From JAVBME01 sp031552765 (lineage in GTDB: Bacteria; Bacillota; Negativicutes; Acidaminococcales; JAISLQ01), in NCBI GenBank assembly GCA_031552765.1, contig JAVBME010000008.1:124001-188000 (forward strand): a DNA stretch of 64,000 bases, written 5' to 3'. Within the stretch, counting starts at the first letter, position 1; each line of letters opens with the position of its first letter. Position numbers and translations under genes: made by a program. The notes below the pieces were generated by a model. It made no database searches and was not told the origin of the DNA. It saw only the letters and a list, made by a program, of their open reading frames with translations. Shown one piece after another: positions 8,831 to 17,831 of the stretch.

Positions 8831-8907
8831 AAAAGACCCTTCGCTATGTCTCTGCATGACACGGAGCAAAATGCCCTGTCATTTCAAAACATAGCGAAGG
8901 GTCTTTT
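8831..8907 (-). repeat. Palindromic element, copy 2, acting as terminator of the permease gene
   Basis: Perfect 18-bp inverted repeat (8831-8848 and 8890-8907) enclosing 41 bases that hold a second nested stem (ATGACA..TGTCAT). It lies just after the permease stop codon and ends in TTTT on the - strand, so it can terminate that transcript. Arm sequence (GACCCTTCGC ... AATGACA) resembles the element at 4354-4413. Confidence 0.7.
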
Positions 8908-8922
8908 TATGTATTATAGCCC

Positions 8923-10224
8923 TTACAAGCCGACAAATATAAATTGCAGTATAAAAACCACCTGCAGGACATACATTATCGGATGGACCTCTTTACCTTT
9001 GCCGTTCACTGCCTTTAAAAGCGGATAAAGGATAAAACCTATGCCGATGGCGACAGCAATACTGTAAGTGAGCGGCATCATGAACACTATCATAAAGGCG
9101 GTAAAACCTTCATCTATAGACAACCAGTCGATATCCCTCAGCCCTTCCATCATCAAAAAACCGGTTATTATCAAAGCCGGCGCTGTCACGGCCGGTACCG
9201 CCGCAATCATTTTGGCTACCGGAGCAAAAAAGAGGGTTATCCCAAACAGCACCGCTACTACCACCGCCGTAAAACCGGTGCGGCCGCCGGCCGCGACACC
9301 GGCTCCCGATTCAATATAGGCGGAAGTCGGGCTGCACCCTAAAAGGCCGCTGGCCGTGCTGCCTATGGCGTCGGCAAACAGGGCCATTTTGGCGTTGATG
9401 AATTTACCGTCTTTTATTAGTCCCGCTTTATCGGCGACACCAATCATAGTGCCAGTAGTATCAAACAATGTTATGAGAAAAAAAGTAAAGGTCGTGGCGT
9501 AAAGGCCGTGCTCAAACACTCCTTTTATATCCAGTTGCAGAGCTGTCTTTCCGAGGCCGTGCGGGAAAGAGAAAAATTGGGCGGGGATGGTTACCAGGCC
9601 CAGAGCGTAAGACGCGGTAAAAACTATGATCATGCCGAGAAAAATGGCTCCCCGTACCTGGTAGACCATAAGCGCCAGCGTTACGATGATGCCTAGTACG
9701 GTTAGCGCCGCCACCGGTTCGCGTAGAGAACCGAGCGTTACCAGGGTGGCCGGCGAATCCACGATCAATTTGGCGTTCTGCAGGCCGATAAAAGCGATAA
9801 ACATGCCGATACCGGCGGTTATCGCGTGTTTGAGGCTTTGCGGGATAGCGTTTATCAAATCATTGCGGAATTTGGTAAAGGAAAACAGCATAAAAGCTGC
9901 CGAAGCAAGAAATACACAGCCTAGAGCCTGTTGCCATGGTATGTTCTCGGTCAGCACTACGCCAAAAACAAAATAGGAAATAAGCGCCATGCCGGGCGCT
10001 ATGGCAATAGGATAATTGGCGAATATGCCCATAAATAGCGTTCCCAGTACACTTACGGCAATAGTAGCGATAAATACGCCGTCAAAATCCATGCCGGCTT
10101 TGCCCATAAGCGCCGGGCTGACTATGACTATGTAGACCATAGTGACAAAAGTGGTTATGCCGGCGATGAGTTCGGTAGAAAAGGAGGTTCCGCGTTCCTG
10201 GAATTTAAAATATTTAGCAAGCAT
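8923..10224 (-). CDS. NCS2-family purine permease (PbuG/AzgA-like)
   Basis: 433 residues, almost all in hydrophobic segments (roughly 12-14 membrane spans). The N-terminal pattern (soluble start, then TELIAGITTFVTMVYIVIV and NPxxM-like region) and motifs such as FDTTGTMIGVADKAG and GCSPTSAYIESGAGVAAGGRTG are those of the AzgA branch, whose known members carry hypoxanthine, guanine or adenine with protons. AGGAGA precedes ATG 10224. It is a single gene between the kinase and the oxidase genes, with a terminator on each side. No purine riboswitch was recognisable in its short leader. The exact base carried is inferred from the family. Confidence 0.9.
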   Translation of the reverse strand: MLAKYFKFQERGTSFSTELIAGITTFVTMVYIVIVSPALMGKAGMDFDGVFIATIAVSVLGTLFMGIFANYPIAIAPGMALISYFVFGVVLTENIPWQQALGCVFLASAAFMLFSFTKFRNDLINAIPQSLKHAITAGIGMFIAFIGLQNAKLIVDSPATLVTLGSLREPVAALTVLGIIVTLALMVYQVRGAIFLGMIIVFTASYALGLVTIPAQFFSFPHGLGKTALQLDIKGVFEHGLYATTFTFFLITLFDTTGTMIGVADKAGLIKDGKFINAKMALFADAIGSTASGLLGCSPTSAYIESGAGVAAGGRTGFTAVVVAVLFGITLFFAPVAKMIAAVPAVTAPALIITGFLMMEGLRDIDWLSIDEGFTAFMIVFMMPLTYSIAVAIGIGFILYPLLKAVNGKGKEVHPIMYVLQVVFILQFIFVGL

Positions 10225-10262
10225 AATAGTTTTCTCCTTATCTTATTATTAGGTCAGGCAGT

Positions 10263-10288
10263 AAAAAAGACGCGTGTAGCGTCTTTTT
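10263..10288 (-). terminator. Terminator of the GlcD-like gene
   Basis: Stem AAAAAGACGC/GCGTCTTTTT with a short loop. The stop codon of the upstream gene is inside the 5' arm; the - strand copy runs into TTTTTT. Confidence 0.85.
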
Positions 10289-11687
10289 AGTCTAAGAGGA
10301 AAATTTTGCCCGGATTGAGAATGCCGTTAGGGTCAAGGGCTTTTTTAATATCTTTCATGATGCCCATCTCCACCGGGTGCGTGAACATCTCCATGGTATC
10401 TATCTTCTTGCAGCCTATGCCGTGTTCGCCGGACAAGCGCCCGCCCAGACTGTAGACAAAAGTATATACTTCATTGTGGAATTTATCCATGGTGCTTTCC
10501 CATTCTTCGTCGGTCATGTCGAGTTTGAGCGGGATGAAGTGTATGTTACCGTCGCCGGCATGCGCTACAGTACGTACTTGCAGGTTGTACTTTTTCTCTA
10601 TCTCGTTCATTTTTTTCAGCATGGTAGCGATGTTGTCCACCGGCACAACGATATCTTCATGGGAATTTACCTGGCTTTCCGTGCGCGCCGCCTCGCTGTA
10701 GGCCTTACGAAGACGCCAGACGCGCTCGTCCGCTTCGAGGACTTCCACCGCCCCATTGCCGGCGCACAGCTCATCAAGCAAAACAGCCTTGTTTTCCAGC
10801 TCGTCCTCAGTAAAGGTCTCCACAGTGATTATGACATAACTGCCATCTTCATAATGCGGCAGGCGCAAGTCGCAATAGTTGCTGGTGGAACGCACGGCAT
10901 TGTTGGCCATAAATTCGATGCTGGTGGGATTGATACCGGCCTTGATGATTTTGGGCACAATGTCGATAGCTTTGTCGATATCGGTAAATACTGCCAGTAA
11001 ATCTACACGGTATGGCGGCAGCGGAACAAGCTTCAAAACGCCGCCGGTTATTATGCCCAACGTCCCTTCCGCACCCATGATAAGCTGCTCCAGGCAATAG
11101 CCTGTAGTCATTTTATTCAGACGCGCTCCCAGGGTCACTATCTCCCCTTTGGGCGTGACGACTTCGATAGAGTAGACTTGATTTCTGGTAGTACCGTACC
11201 TGACGGCTTTATTGCCGCCGGCATTTGTCGCCAGGTTGCCGCCGATCAGGCAGCTGTCAGCGCTGCAAGGGTCTCCGGCATACAGAAGGCCTTTGGCTTT
11301 GGCGGCTTTTTGCACGTCTTCCGTACGGGCGCCGCATTCTACTACCATGTACAGCGCGTCGGCGTTCACTTCTTTTATCTTGTTCATGCGTTCTAGTACC
11401 ATGACCACGCCGCCGTAGGAGGGTATGGTGCCGCCGCACAAGCTGGTGCCGCCGCAGCGCGGGGTCACAGGGAAGAGGTACTGATTGGCCAATTTTACTA
11501 TTGAAGCCACTTCTTCCGTACTGCCGGGAAATACCACCGCTTCAGGCACATGGTGATAACGGGGATTGGTTTCTTCGTCGGTCTTGTAATTTTCCAGTTT
11601 TTCCGGGTCGGTGCTGACATTACCGTCCCCTACTATTTTTTTTAGTTCAGCGACAATTTTTTCGTCTACCGGGTTGTATTTAAACAT
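10287..11687 (-). CDS. FAD-linked 2-hydroxyacid dehydrogenase (GlcD-like)
   Basis: 466 residues, the usual length for GlcD/D-lactate dehydrogenase flavoproteins of the VAO/PCMH family. FAD-binding core about 40-220 (PEAVVFPGSTEEV, PVTPRCGGTSLCGG, GGNLATNAGG, GAEGTLGIIT); C-terminal substrate cap with VAHAGDGNIH and GEHGIGCKK. The family oxidises glycolate, D-lactate or similar acids and passes electrons to quinone, electron-transfer flavoprotein or an Fe-S partner. Neither etfAB nor a GlcF-like Fe-S gene is adjacent, so the acceptor is unknown. It follows purL by 21 bases and could share its transcript. GGGGG lies before ATG 11687. Confidence 0.9.
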   Translation of the reverse strand: MFKYNPVDEKIVAELKKIVGDGNVSTDPEKLENYKTDEETNPRYHHVPEAVVFPGSTEEVASIVKLANQYLFPVTPRCGGTSLCGGTIPSYGGVVMVLERMNKIKEVNADALYMVVECGARTEDVQKAAKAKGLLYAGDPCSADSCLIGGNLATNAGGNKAVRYGTTRNQVYSIEVVTPKGEIVTLGARLNKMTTGYCLEQLIMGAEGTLGIITGGVLKLVPLPPYRVDLLAVFTDIDKAIDIVPKIIKAGINPTSIEFMANNAVRSTSNYCDLRLPHYEDGSYVIITVETFTEDELENKAVLLDELCAGNGAVEVLEADERVWRLRKAYSEAARTESQVNSHEDIVVPVDNIATMLKKMNEIEKKYNLQVRTVAHAGDGNIHFIPLKLDMTDEEWESTMDKFHNEVYTFVYSLGGRLSGEHGIGCKKIDTMEMFTHPVEMGIMKDIKKALDPNGILNPGKIFLLD

Positions 11688-11708
11688 ATCGACAATCCCC
11701 CCACTACA

Positions 11709-14700
11709 TTAATAATTGAAATATTTTACACCGGCGGCAAAAATATCCTGCTGTTTATCGCCAGGTATATTTTTGAATAAGCCGTCTATCCAGCGTTCGC
11801 TATGGCACATTTTACCAAATATCCGTCCATCCGGGCTGGTCAGTCCTTCCACAGCCATGAGCGAACCGTTGGGGTTGTACGGGGCCAGCATGGTCGGAAT
11901 ACCTTCCTGGTCTACATACTGTGTAGATACCTGGCCGGCGGCAAACAGCCTAGCCAGTTCTTCCTTGTCGGCATGGAAACGCCCTTCGCCGCTCGACAGC
12001 GCTACCATATGCTCGTCGCCCGGTTTGCACAGGCTGAGCCAGGGCGACAGGTTTGATACCACTTTGGTATGGCAGATAGTAGACATATGACGGCCGATCC
12101 AGTTGAAAGTAAGAGTCGGCGACTCTTCCGTCATATCGGTTATTTTACCGTAAGGCAGAAGTCCTAGTTTGACCAGCGCCTGAAAACCGTTGCAAATGCC
12201 GATCATCAAGCCGTCGCGCTCTTGAAGCAGCTTGGTTATCGCTTCTTTCAGATAGGCGTTCCTGAACATAGTGGCGATAAATTTGCCTGAGCCGTCCGGC
12301 TCGTCGCCAGCGCTGAATCCTCCGGCCAGGGCAACTATGTGCGCCTCTTCTATACGTTTAGCCATTTGTCTTACCGACTCTTTTATCGAAGCGCTATCGA
12401 GGTTTTTTATGACGAAAATATCCGCCTGCGCGCCGGCAGCCACAAAGGCCCGCGCAGTATCGTATTCGCAGTTAGTGCCAGGGAAAACCGGTATAAAAAC
12501 CTTGGGTTTGGCTATTTTCACCGCATGTTTGCGTTCTTGACCCGCAGTATACAGACTAAGGGGCTGTTTATCGCCGCCCGGCTGCCTAGCGGCTGGGAAA
12601 ATTCCTTGCAAAGGTTGTTCCCAGGCGTTACGTATATCTGTTAAGCTGATACGCTCTTCGTTTATTGCTATATGGTCTTTAATGGTGACCGTCCCCAGTA
12701 CCAGCCAGTCCAATTCCGGGAAAATGTCTTCCGGCTTCGCGCCTTCGTTCAATTCCAAAATAAACCCGGCCGGCTGCAACCGAAACAAGTCGGCAATATC
12801 CGTGACATAGCGGGTAAACTCAAATCCGAGGCCGTTGCCTAAACACATGACGGAGACAGCGGCGGCGATACCGCCTTCTTTTATCGTCGCGGCGGCAGCT
12901 ATCTTCCCGTCTTTGATCGCGTTATGTATGCCTTCAAGTTGCAACTTCAAAGAAGCAAAGTCAGGCAGTTCCAATTCGTCGCGCTCACAGGAGATGAATA
13001 TGACCTGGCTGCCGGCTTTTTTAAATTCACTCGATATTACTTTATCGTTTGCGGCCGTTCCTACGGCAAAAGAAACCAAGGTCGGCGGTACATTTATATC
13101 CATGAAAGTCCCGGACATGCTGTCTTTGCCGCCGATCGCCGGTATATCGAGTCCTATCTGGGCCAGGTAAGCGCCCAGCAAAGCGGAAAACGGCTTGCCC
13201 CAGCTATCAGGGGCGGACATTTTTTCAAAATATTCCTGCAAAGAAAGCCTTAATTTACTGGGGTCGGCGCCTAGAGCCGCTGCCCGGCAAACTGACTCCA
13301 GCACGGCGTACAAAGCGCCGTAAAAGGGACTCCAGCAGGCCAGCGACGGATTATAGCCATAGGTCATAACTGTCGCTGTTTTTACTTTGTCTGACATGGC
13401 TGGTATATTGGCTACCATGCCTTCTGTCGGCGTCAGCTGGTTTTTGCCGCCCAACGGCATGAGTACGGTCGCCCGGCCAATAGTAGAGTCAAAACGCTCG
13501 ACAACGCCTTTTTGGCTGCACACATCCAGCCGCTCAAGGTTTCTCAGCCATACTTCTTTTGTGTTGCCCAGGCTTTTTACCAGTTCTTCTGGCAAAAGTT
13601 CAAAATACGGGCTTTCTTCGGGCGCTTTTACTGCTACTTCCGCATGCTGGCGCACGCCGCCGGTATTTAAAAAATCCCGCGCGATATCTACTATCTTGTC
13701 ACCGCGCCAATACATGACTACGCGTTGTTCTTCGGTCACTTCGGCAACGACGGTCGCTTCGAGGTTTTCCGCCTCAGCCATTTTTATAAGCTCGGCGCAA
13801 TCTTTTTCCGCTACAACAAGGGCCATGCGCTCCTGCGATTCGGAAATGGCCAGCTCGGTGCCATCAAGCCCTTCGTACTTTTTCGGCACAACGTCAAGGT
13901 TTATCTTCACGCCGTCAGCCAGCTCGCCGATAGCCACAGAAACACCGCCGGCGCCAAAATCATTGCAGCGCTTGATGAGTTTTGTGACGCGCGGGTCGCG
14001 AAACAGGCGCAGTATCTTTCTTTCTGTAGGCGCATTGCCTTTTTGCACTTCCGCGCCGCAGTTTTGCAGGGAGTCTAAGGTATGTTCCTTAGAAGAGCCT
14101 GTAGCTCCGCCGCAGCCGTCACGCCCTGTACGCCCGCCTAAAAGTATGATGCGGTCGCCTGTTTCCGGCGCCTTCCTCACCACAGCGGAGCGCGGCGCGG
14201 CGCCAATGAGTGCGCCCAGTTCCATACGCTTGGCGACAAAGCGCTCGTGGTAAAATTCCTGCACTCTGCCGGTAGCCAGACCGATCTGGTTGCCATACGA
14301 GCTATAGCCTGCGGCCGCCCCTAAAGCTATCGTACGCTGGGGCAATTTACCCTCTATAGTGCATTCCACCGGTGTACGCGGGTCGGCGCCGCCGGTCACG
14401 CGCATGGCCTGGTAGACATAAGCCCGCCCGGACAACGGGTCACGTATCGCGCCGCCCAGGCAAGTGGCGGCGCCGCCGAACGGCTCTATTTCCGTCGGAT
14501 GGTTATGCGTTTCGTTCTTGAACATGACCAGCCATTCTTCAACTTTGCCGTCTATCTCAACCGGCACGACTATACTGCATGCGTTCACTTCTTCCGACTC
14601 ATCCAAGTCGTTGAGTTTGCCCTCAGCTTTTAATTTTTTCATGCCTATTACAGCAATATCCATCAACGTGACCGGTTTGTCATCGCGCCCGGCGTAAAGA

Positions 14701-15488
14701 GTATCCCTGTCCTGCCGGTAGAGTTCCCAGGCGGTCTCTATAGCTTGGGTAAAACGGTGGGGAGCGATTTCCACCTTGTCTATAATGGTATTGAAGGTAG
14801 TGTGGCGGCAATGGTCAGACCAGTAAGTATCGAGCATCTTTATTTCCGTGATGCTCGGGTCGCGCTGCTCTTTAGCAAAATACTCCCGGCACAGAGCGGC
14901 GTCTTCCATACTCATAGCCAGCCCCAACGAAGAACGTAAATTTGCCAATCCGTCAGCGTCAAGGTTACAAAAACCACGCAAAATTTCTACCGCTGCCGGC
15001 GCCTCTGCCTGCATATCCAGACTTTCCGGGATAGAGAGGTCGGCTTCACGCGATTCCACCGGATTGATAAAGTATTTTTTTACCTTGGCCAGACAGGTTT
15101 TATCAACACTTCCATACAGCATATATACCCTGGCTGTTTTTACCAGGATATTTTCTTTTTGAGCGATGAGCTGTATGCACTGGGCAGTAGAATCTGCTCG
15201 CTGGTCGTATTGACCCGGCAGGTATTCGACAGCAAACACCCAGTCCGCGCCGTCGGCGGGAATTTCTTTGTCATATACGCAGTCTACCGGCGGTTCGGAC
15301 ATTATAAGGTCACGCGCCGCAGCAAACTCTTCCTCATTAATGCCGGCAACGTCGTAACGGTTCAAGACGCGCACTTTTTTAAGACCGCTGACGGCAAGGT
15401 TGTCCCTCAAATCGGCAAATACGGCCTGCGCTTCTATATCAAACCCAGCTTTTTTTTCTACAAAGACCCTTCTTACGTCCCCACTCAT
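11709..15488 (-). CDS. purL: Phosphoribosylformylglycinamidine synthase, single chain
   Basis: 1259 residues: the large, fused form carrying synthetase and glutaminase on one chain, instead of the separate PurS, PurL and PurQ of Bacillus. N-terminal PurS-like part (1-150), linker, two PurM-like ATP-binding halves (SDHCRHTTFNT and FKNETHNHPTEIEPFGG at the active site; GGTGxxGCGG-like loop; IGGKDSMSGTF in the second half) and a C-terminal class I glutaminase (PGTNCEYDTARAF, GGFSAGDE, catalytic Cys in GICNGFQAL). It converts FGAR to FGAM in purine synthesis. No other pur genes are near. It follows the GNAT gene by 26 bases. Confidence 0.96.
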   Translation of the reverse strand: MSGDVRRVFVEKKAGFDIEAQAVFADLRDNLAVSGLKKVRVLNRYDVAGINEEEFAAARDLIMSEPPVDCVYDKEIPADGADWVFAVEYLPGQYDQRADSTAQCIQLIAQKENILVKTARVYMLYGSVDKTCLAKVKKYFINPVESREADLSIPESLDMQAEAPAAVEILRGFCNLDADGLANLRSSLGLAMSMEDAALCREYFAKEQRDPSITEIKMLDTYWSDHCRHTTFNTIIDKVEIAPHRFTQAIETAWELYRQDRDTLYAGRDDKPVTLMDIAVIGMKKLKAEGKLNDLDESEEVNACSIVVPVEIDGKVEEWLVMFKNETHNHPTEIEPFGGAATCLGGAIRDPLSGRAYVYQAMRVTGGADPRTPVECTIEGKLPQRTIALGAAAGYSSYGNQIGLATGRVQEFYHERFVAKRMELGALIGAAPRSAVVRKAPETGDRIILLGGRTGRDGCGGATGSSKEHTLDSLQNCGAEVQKGNAPTERKILRLFRDPRVTKLIKRCNDFGAGGVSVAIGELADGVKINLDVVPKKYEGLDGTELAISESQERMALVVAEKDCAELIKMAEAENLEATVVAEVTEEQRVVMYWRGDKIVDIARDFLNTGGVRQHAEVAVKAPEESPYFELLPEELVKSLGNTKEVWLRNLERLDVCSQKGVVERFDSTIGRATVLMPLGGKNQLTPTEGMVANIPAMSDKVKTATVMTYGYNPSLACWSPFYGALYAVLESVCRAAALGADPSKLRLSLQEYFEKMSAPDSWGKPFSALLGAYLAQIGLDIPAIGGKDSMSGTFMDINVPPTLVSFAVGTAANDKVISSEFKKAGSQVIFISCERDELELPDFASLKLQLEGIHNAIKDGKIAAAATIKEGGIAAAVSVMCLGNGLGFEFTRYVTDIADLFRLQPAGFILELNEGAKPEDIFPELDWLVLGTVTIKDHIAINEERISLTDIRNAWEQPLQGIFPAARQPGGDKQPLSLYTAGQERKHAVKIAKPKVFIPVFPGTNCEYDTARAFVAAGAQADIFVIKNLDSASIKESVRQMAKRIEEAHIVALAGGFSAGDEPDGSGKFIATMFRNAYLKEAITKLLQERDGLMIGICNGFQALVKLGLLPYGKITDMTEESPTLTFNWIGRHMSTICHTKVVSNLSPWLSLCKPGDEHMVALSSGEGRFHADKEELARLFAAGQVSTQYVDQEGIPTMLAPYNPNGSLMAVEGLTSPDGRIFGKMCHSERWIDGLFKNIPGDKQQDIFAAGVKYFNY

Positions 15489-15514
15489 CTAGCCACCAGC
15501 ATCCTTTCACTTCT

Positions 15515-16687
15515 TCAAAAATATTCGTTTATATAATTGCTTTTAGTAACAAATACTTTATTCAACACAGACAATGCCTGCTCGTCATGCACAGCGATGC
15601 ACCCGGCGCCTGCCAGTTGTTCCGCTGCGTACGCAGAAAAACAAAGTTGGGCGAAAACTCCCATATCCATAGATATCTGCGGCGGTTTTGCACTTTCACG
15701 CAATACCGCAAAGCCACCTTCTCCGGACAGTTCGAATACTCCGTTGTTTTTTTCCACAAGAGTATCTGTTAGTTTTATACTTATGGCATTTAGCCCGGCA
15801 AAAGGTATTTTCAACTGTTCCACCGCTTTGGGAGCGTTGACGATCCGTCCCATCATGAACGGCTGTAAAATAGGATAGTGCTTGCTGCCAGGTAGCTGCA
15901 AATACAAAAGGTCATCAGGCGGCGCCAGCCAGGAAAATGTTTCGCATAATGAAGCATGCTGGCTCGCGTAAGCCAAAAGGGCCATACGCGCTTTTTGACC
16001 GGTCGCCAAAAGCTCCACCGCCCGGAAAGTACCGCCCTCTATCAAATACAGCATGTAGCCCCGGTTGCTTTCATCTTCTTCAAAAAGTACGGCATAGCCG
16101 CCTTCCAATTGGTGTTCATTCAGCATATTGCGCCACTCACGCTCTGTGCGCCGGAAAAAACCGTTCATATTTTCTATAGCGGCAAGATAAACTTTCGCCA
16201 TAGACGCCAGGTCGTCCCGCCCGGACAAACGGCAGCCTTTTGTACCGACATTGCCGCATATTTCACCGAGAGTGGTCAGCGGCAGCTGATAGAGCAGCTT
16301 GTTGTAGCAAAAAGAAAAGCCGTACGGCAGGTAGATACCGGCGGCTACCGGCATTAAAACAGCTATCGCCTGTCCGCGTTTTTCCATTTCCACAAAGGCG
16401 GCTGCCAGCGCCCGGCGCATAACGCCCTGGCGGCGGAATTCCGGCGCTGTTGCCACACCGACTATGTAGGATGTATCTATATTTTGCCCATTTAAAGAGA
16501 TGTTATAAGGATTTAGATGCAGCATACCGGCCAGCGAGTCCGCGGCAAAAACGCCCAGTACATTCTCCGCCCGGCAGTATTCTTGAAAATACCAAGAAAA
16601 AAAAGGATGCTGGCGCTTTTCGAAACAATAATCCCATAAAGTCTCCACTTTATCCATGTCCCCAGCTTCAAGCATCCTGGCTTGCAT
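15515..16687 (-). CDS. GNAT acetyltransferase, Eis-like
   Basis: 390 residues. I chose ATG 16687 because GGAGG is 7 bases before it; a GTG two codons earlier sits on top of the ribosome site. The N-terminal half has acetyl-CoA-binding features (IVGVATAPEFRRQGVMRRAL, about 75-95), and the total length plus a second GNAT-like half and a C-terminal sterol-carrier-like domain match the Eis family of lysine/aminoglycoside N-acetyltransferases. Substrate unknown; Eis homologues are diverse. The start overlaps the end of the preceding DUF2156 gene, so the two are translationally coupled. Confidence 0.78.
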   Translation of the reverse strand: MQARMLEAGDMDKVETLWDYCFEKRQHPFFSWYFQEYCRAENVLGVFAADSLAGMLHLNPYNISLNGQNIDTSYIVGVATAPEFRRQGVMRRALAAAFVEMEKRGQAIAVLMPVAAGIYLPYGFSFCYNKLLYQLPLTTLGEICGNVGTKGCRLSGRDDLASMAKVYLAAIENMNGFFRRTEREWRNMLNEHQLEGGYAVLFEEDESNRGYMLYLIEGGTFRAVELLATGQKARMALLAYASQHASLCETFSWLAPPDDLLYLQLPGSKHYPILQPFMMGRIVNAPKAVEQLKIPFAGLNAISIKLTDTLVEKNNGVFELSGEGGFAVLRESAKPPQISMDMGVFAQLCFSAYAAEQLAGAGCIAVHDEQALSVLNKVFVTKSNYINEYF

Positions 16688-16689
16688 TT

Positions 16690-17592
16690 TCACTCCTCCA
16701 TATCCACAACGGCGGTGTATTTATTTAAAAGAAATTCCGGATGGTAAGACTCTTTGGCCTTGCGTAAACCTTCAAGGCCCATATCCTCTTCCCTGTTTAC
16801 ATATTTCACGCCAGTCCATTCCGTTTGGCAAAATTGCTGGTTTATGACGGCGTATAGACCTCTGATATCGGGATTGGCTTTTTCCACATGGATGATTGCA
16901 GTATCCTTGTTGACTAGTTCGCCAAAGGTCATCGCTTCTATCTTCCCATTCAGCATGATGACGCCGCCTTTAAGCCCTAAATAGTCAAAGTTATTTAAAG
17001 CTTCTTCAATGGCAAACATTTCACATTCCAAAGACTCGGGGTCTTCTTCGTTTATCCGCGCCTCTTTCCAGTTGCGGGCAAACTGGATGCAGTCTTTGGC
17101 CATGTCGCTGGTCATGCTGAGATATTGGTAGCCGGGGTATGTCCTACGGAAAGAATTGACATGGTTTTTCTTCTGGTGGTATTTGCGCCCGGCCAGCGAT
17201 GCCAGGTCGGACGACAAATATATGTAATCGGAATTGCCCCGGTCAAAAGCAAATTCAAAACGACCGGGGAACACTTTCTCCAAACGGTCAATATGTTCCT
17301 GGTAGATACCGCGCATCTGAAAAGCGCCAAATTTCCGGTATATCTTTTCTAGTATTCCCGGCAGGTTTTCATCCGTCCCACCCAACGGCGGCAGGACAAA
17401 CCATTCATTGTCCCTCATTACTTCTATCAGTAAAAACCCGTTTTCCTGCGTCCAGTGGATGTTATAGCATCGCCGCCAAATGAAGAGGTTGGTAAAGGTA
17501 CACTCCGACCCCCTGTACTGTGCCGCGGCAAAAGCCGCATCAAAAATCGGCTTGTCCGCCAAAGTTATATCTTGAAATTTTATAATACTCAC
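16690..17592 (-). CDS. DUF2156 / phosphatidylglycerol lysyltransferase-like protein
   Basis: 300 residues, soluble, with no membrane helices. The architecture is a pair of GNAT-like folds as in the C-terminal domain of MprF and FemX-type aminoacyl transferases; recognisable stretches include SECTFTNLFIWRR, KKNHVNSFRRTYP and VEKANPDIRGLYAVINQQF. Family members without the flippase part may move an acyl or aminoacyl group to an unknown acceptor. The start is GTG 17592; the nearby AGGGA is very close to it, so translation may be weak or the start may be slightly off. First gene of a likely four-gene transcript with the GNAT, purL and glcD-like genes. Confidence 0.75.
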   Translation of the reverse strand: MSIIKFQDITLADKPIFDAAFAAAQYRGSECTFTNLFIWRRCYNIHWTQENGFLLIEVMRDNEWFVLPPLGGTDENLPGILEKIYRKFGAFQMRGIYQEHIDRLEKVFPGRFEFAFDRGNSDYIYLSSDLASLAGRKYHQKKNHVNSFRRTYPGYQYLSMTSDMAKDCIQFARNWKEARINEEDPESLECEMFAIEEALNNFDYLGLKGGVIMLNGKIEAMTFGELVNKDTAIIHVEKANPDIRGLYAVINQQFCQTEWTGVKYVNREEDMGLEGLRKAKESYHPEFLLNKYTAVVDMEE

Positions 17593-17642
17593 TCCCTAGA
17601 AACTACGTGTGCTAACAAGATTGTAAAAGCTCTTAATACTGA

Positions 17643-17668
17643 CAAGCCGCAGGGCATCCTGCGGCTTG
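17643..17668 (-). promoter_or_regulatory. Leader hairpin upstream of the DUF2156-GNAT-purL operon
   Basis: Perfect 11-bp stem with a 4-base loop (CAAGCCGCAGG/CCTGCGGCTTG) inside the 119-base leader that follows the promoter at 17718-17746. It has no T-run on either strand, so it does not look like a terminator. Role unknown. Confidence 0.5.
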
Positions 17669-17717
17669 CAATATACAGTTACAAAAATACTGTCACAACA
17701 TTCCATGTTATGTAAAA

Positions 17718-17746
17718 ATTTTAGCAAATACTTGAAAAAATGTCAA
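17718..17746 (-). promoter_or_regulatory. Promoter of the DUF2156-GNAT-purL operon
   Basis: TTGACA (17741-17746) and TAAAAT (17718-17723) on the - strand with a 17-base spacer: near-consensus sigma-A type. It sits about 125 bases before the first gene. Confidence 0.75.
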
Positions 17747-17780
17747 TCTCTCGCATGTTTTCATGGTTGTGCCAAACAAA

Positions 17781-17812
17781 AAATATCCTGTATTTAACTA
17801 TACAGGATATTT
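17781..17812 (-). terminator. Terminator of the lysine operon
   Basis: 12-bp stem AAATATCCTGTA/TACAGGATATTT followed by TTTTT on the - strand, 20 bases after the dapA stop. Confidence 0.88.
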
Positions 17813-17831
17813 TAAAGTAATTACTGTTTTT

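Noticed and set aside
8923..10224. Xanthine/uracil (UraA-like) permease
   Set aside because: Motifs and the N-terminal layout fit the AzgA/PbuG branch better.
17643..17668. Hairpin as a rho-independent terminator
   Set aside because: No run of T on either strand and it sits in the leader of the downstream operon.
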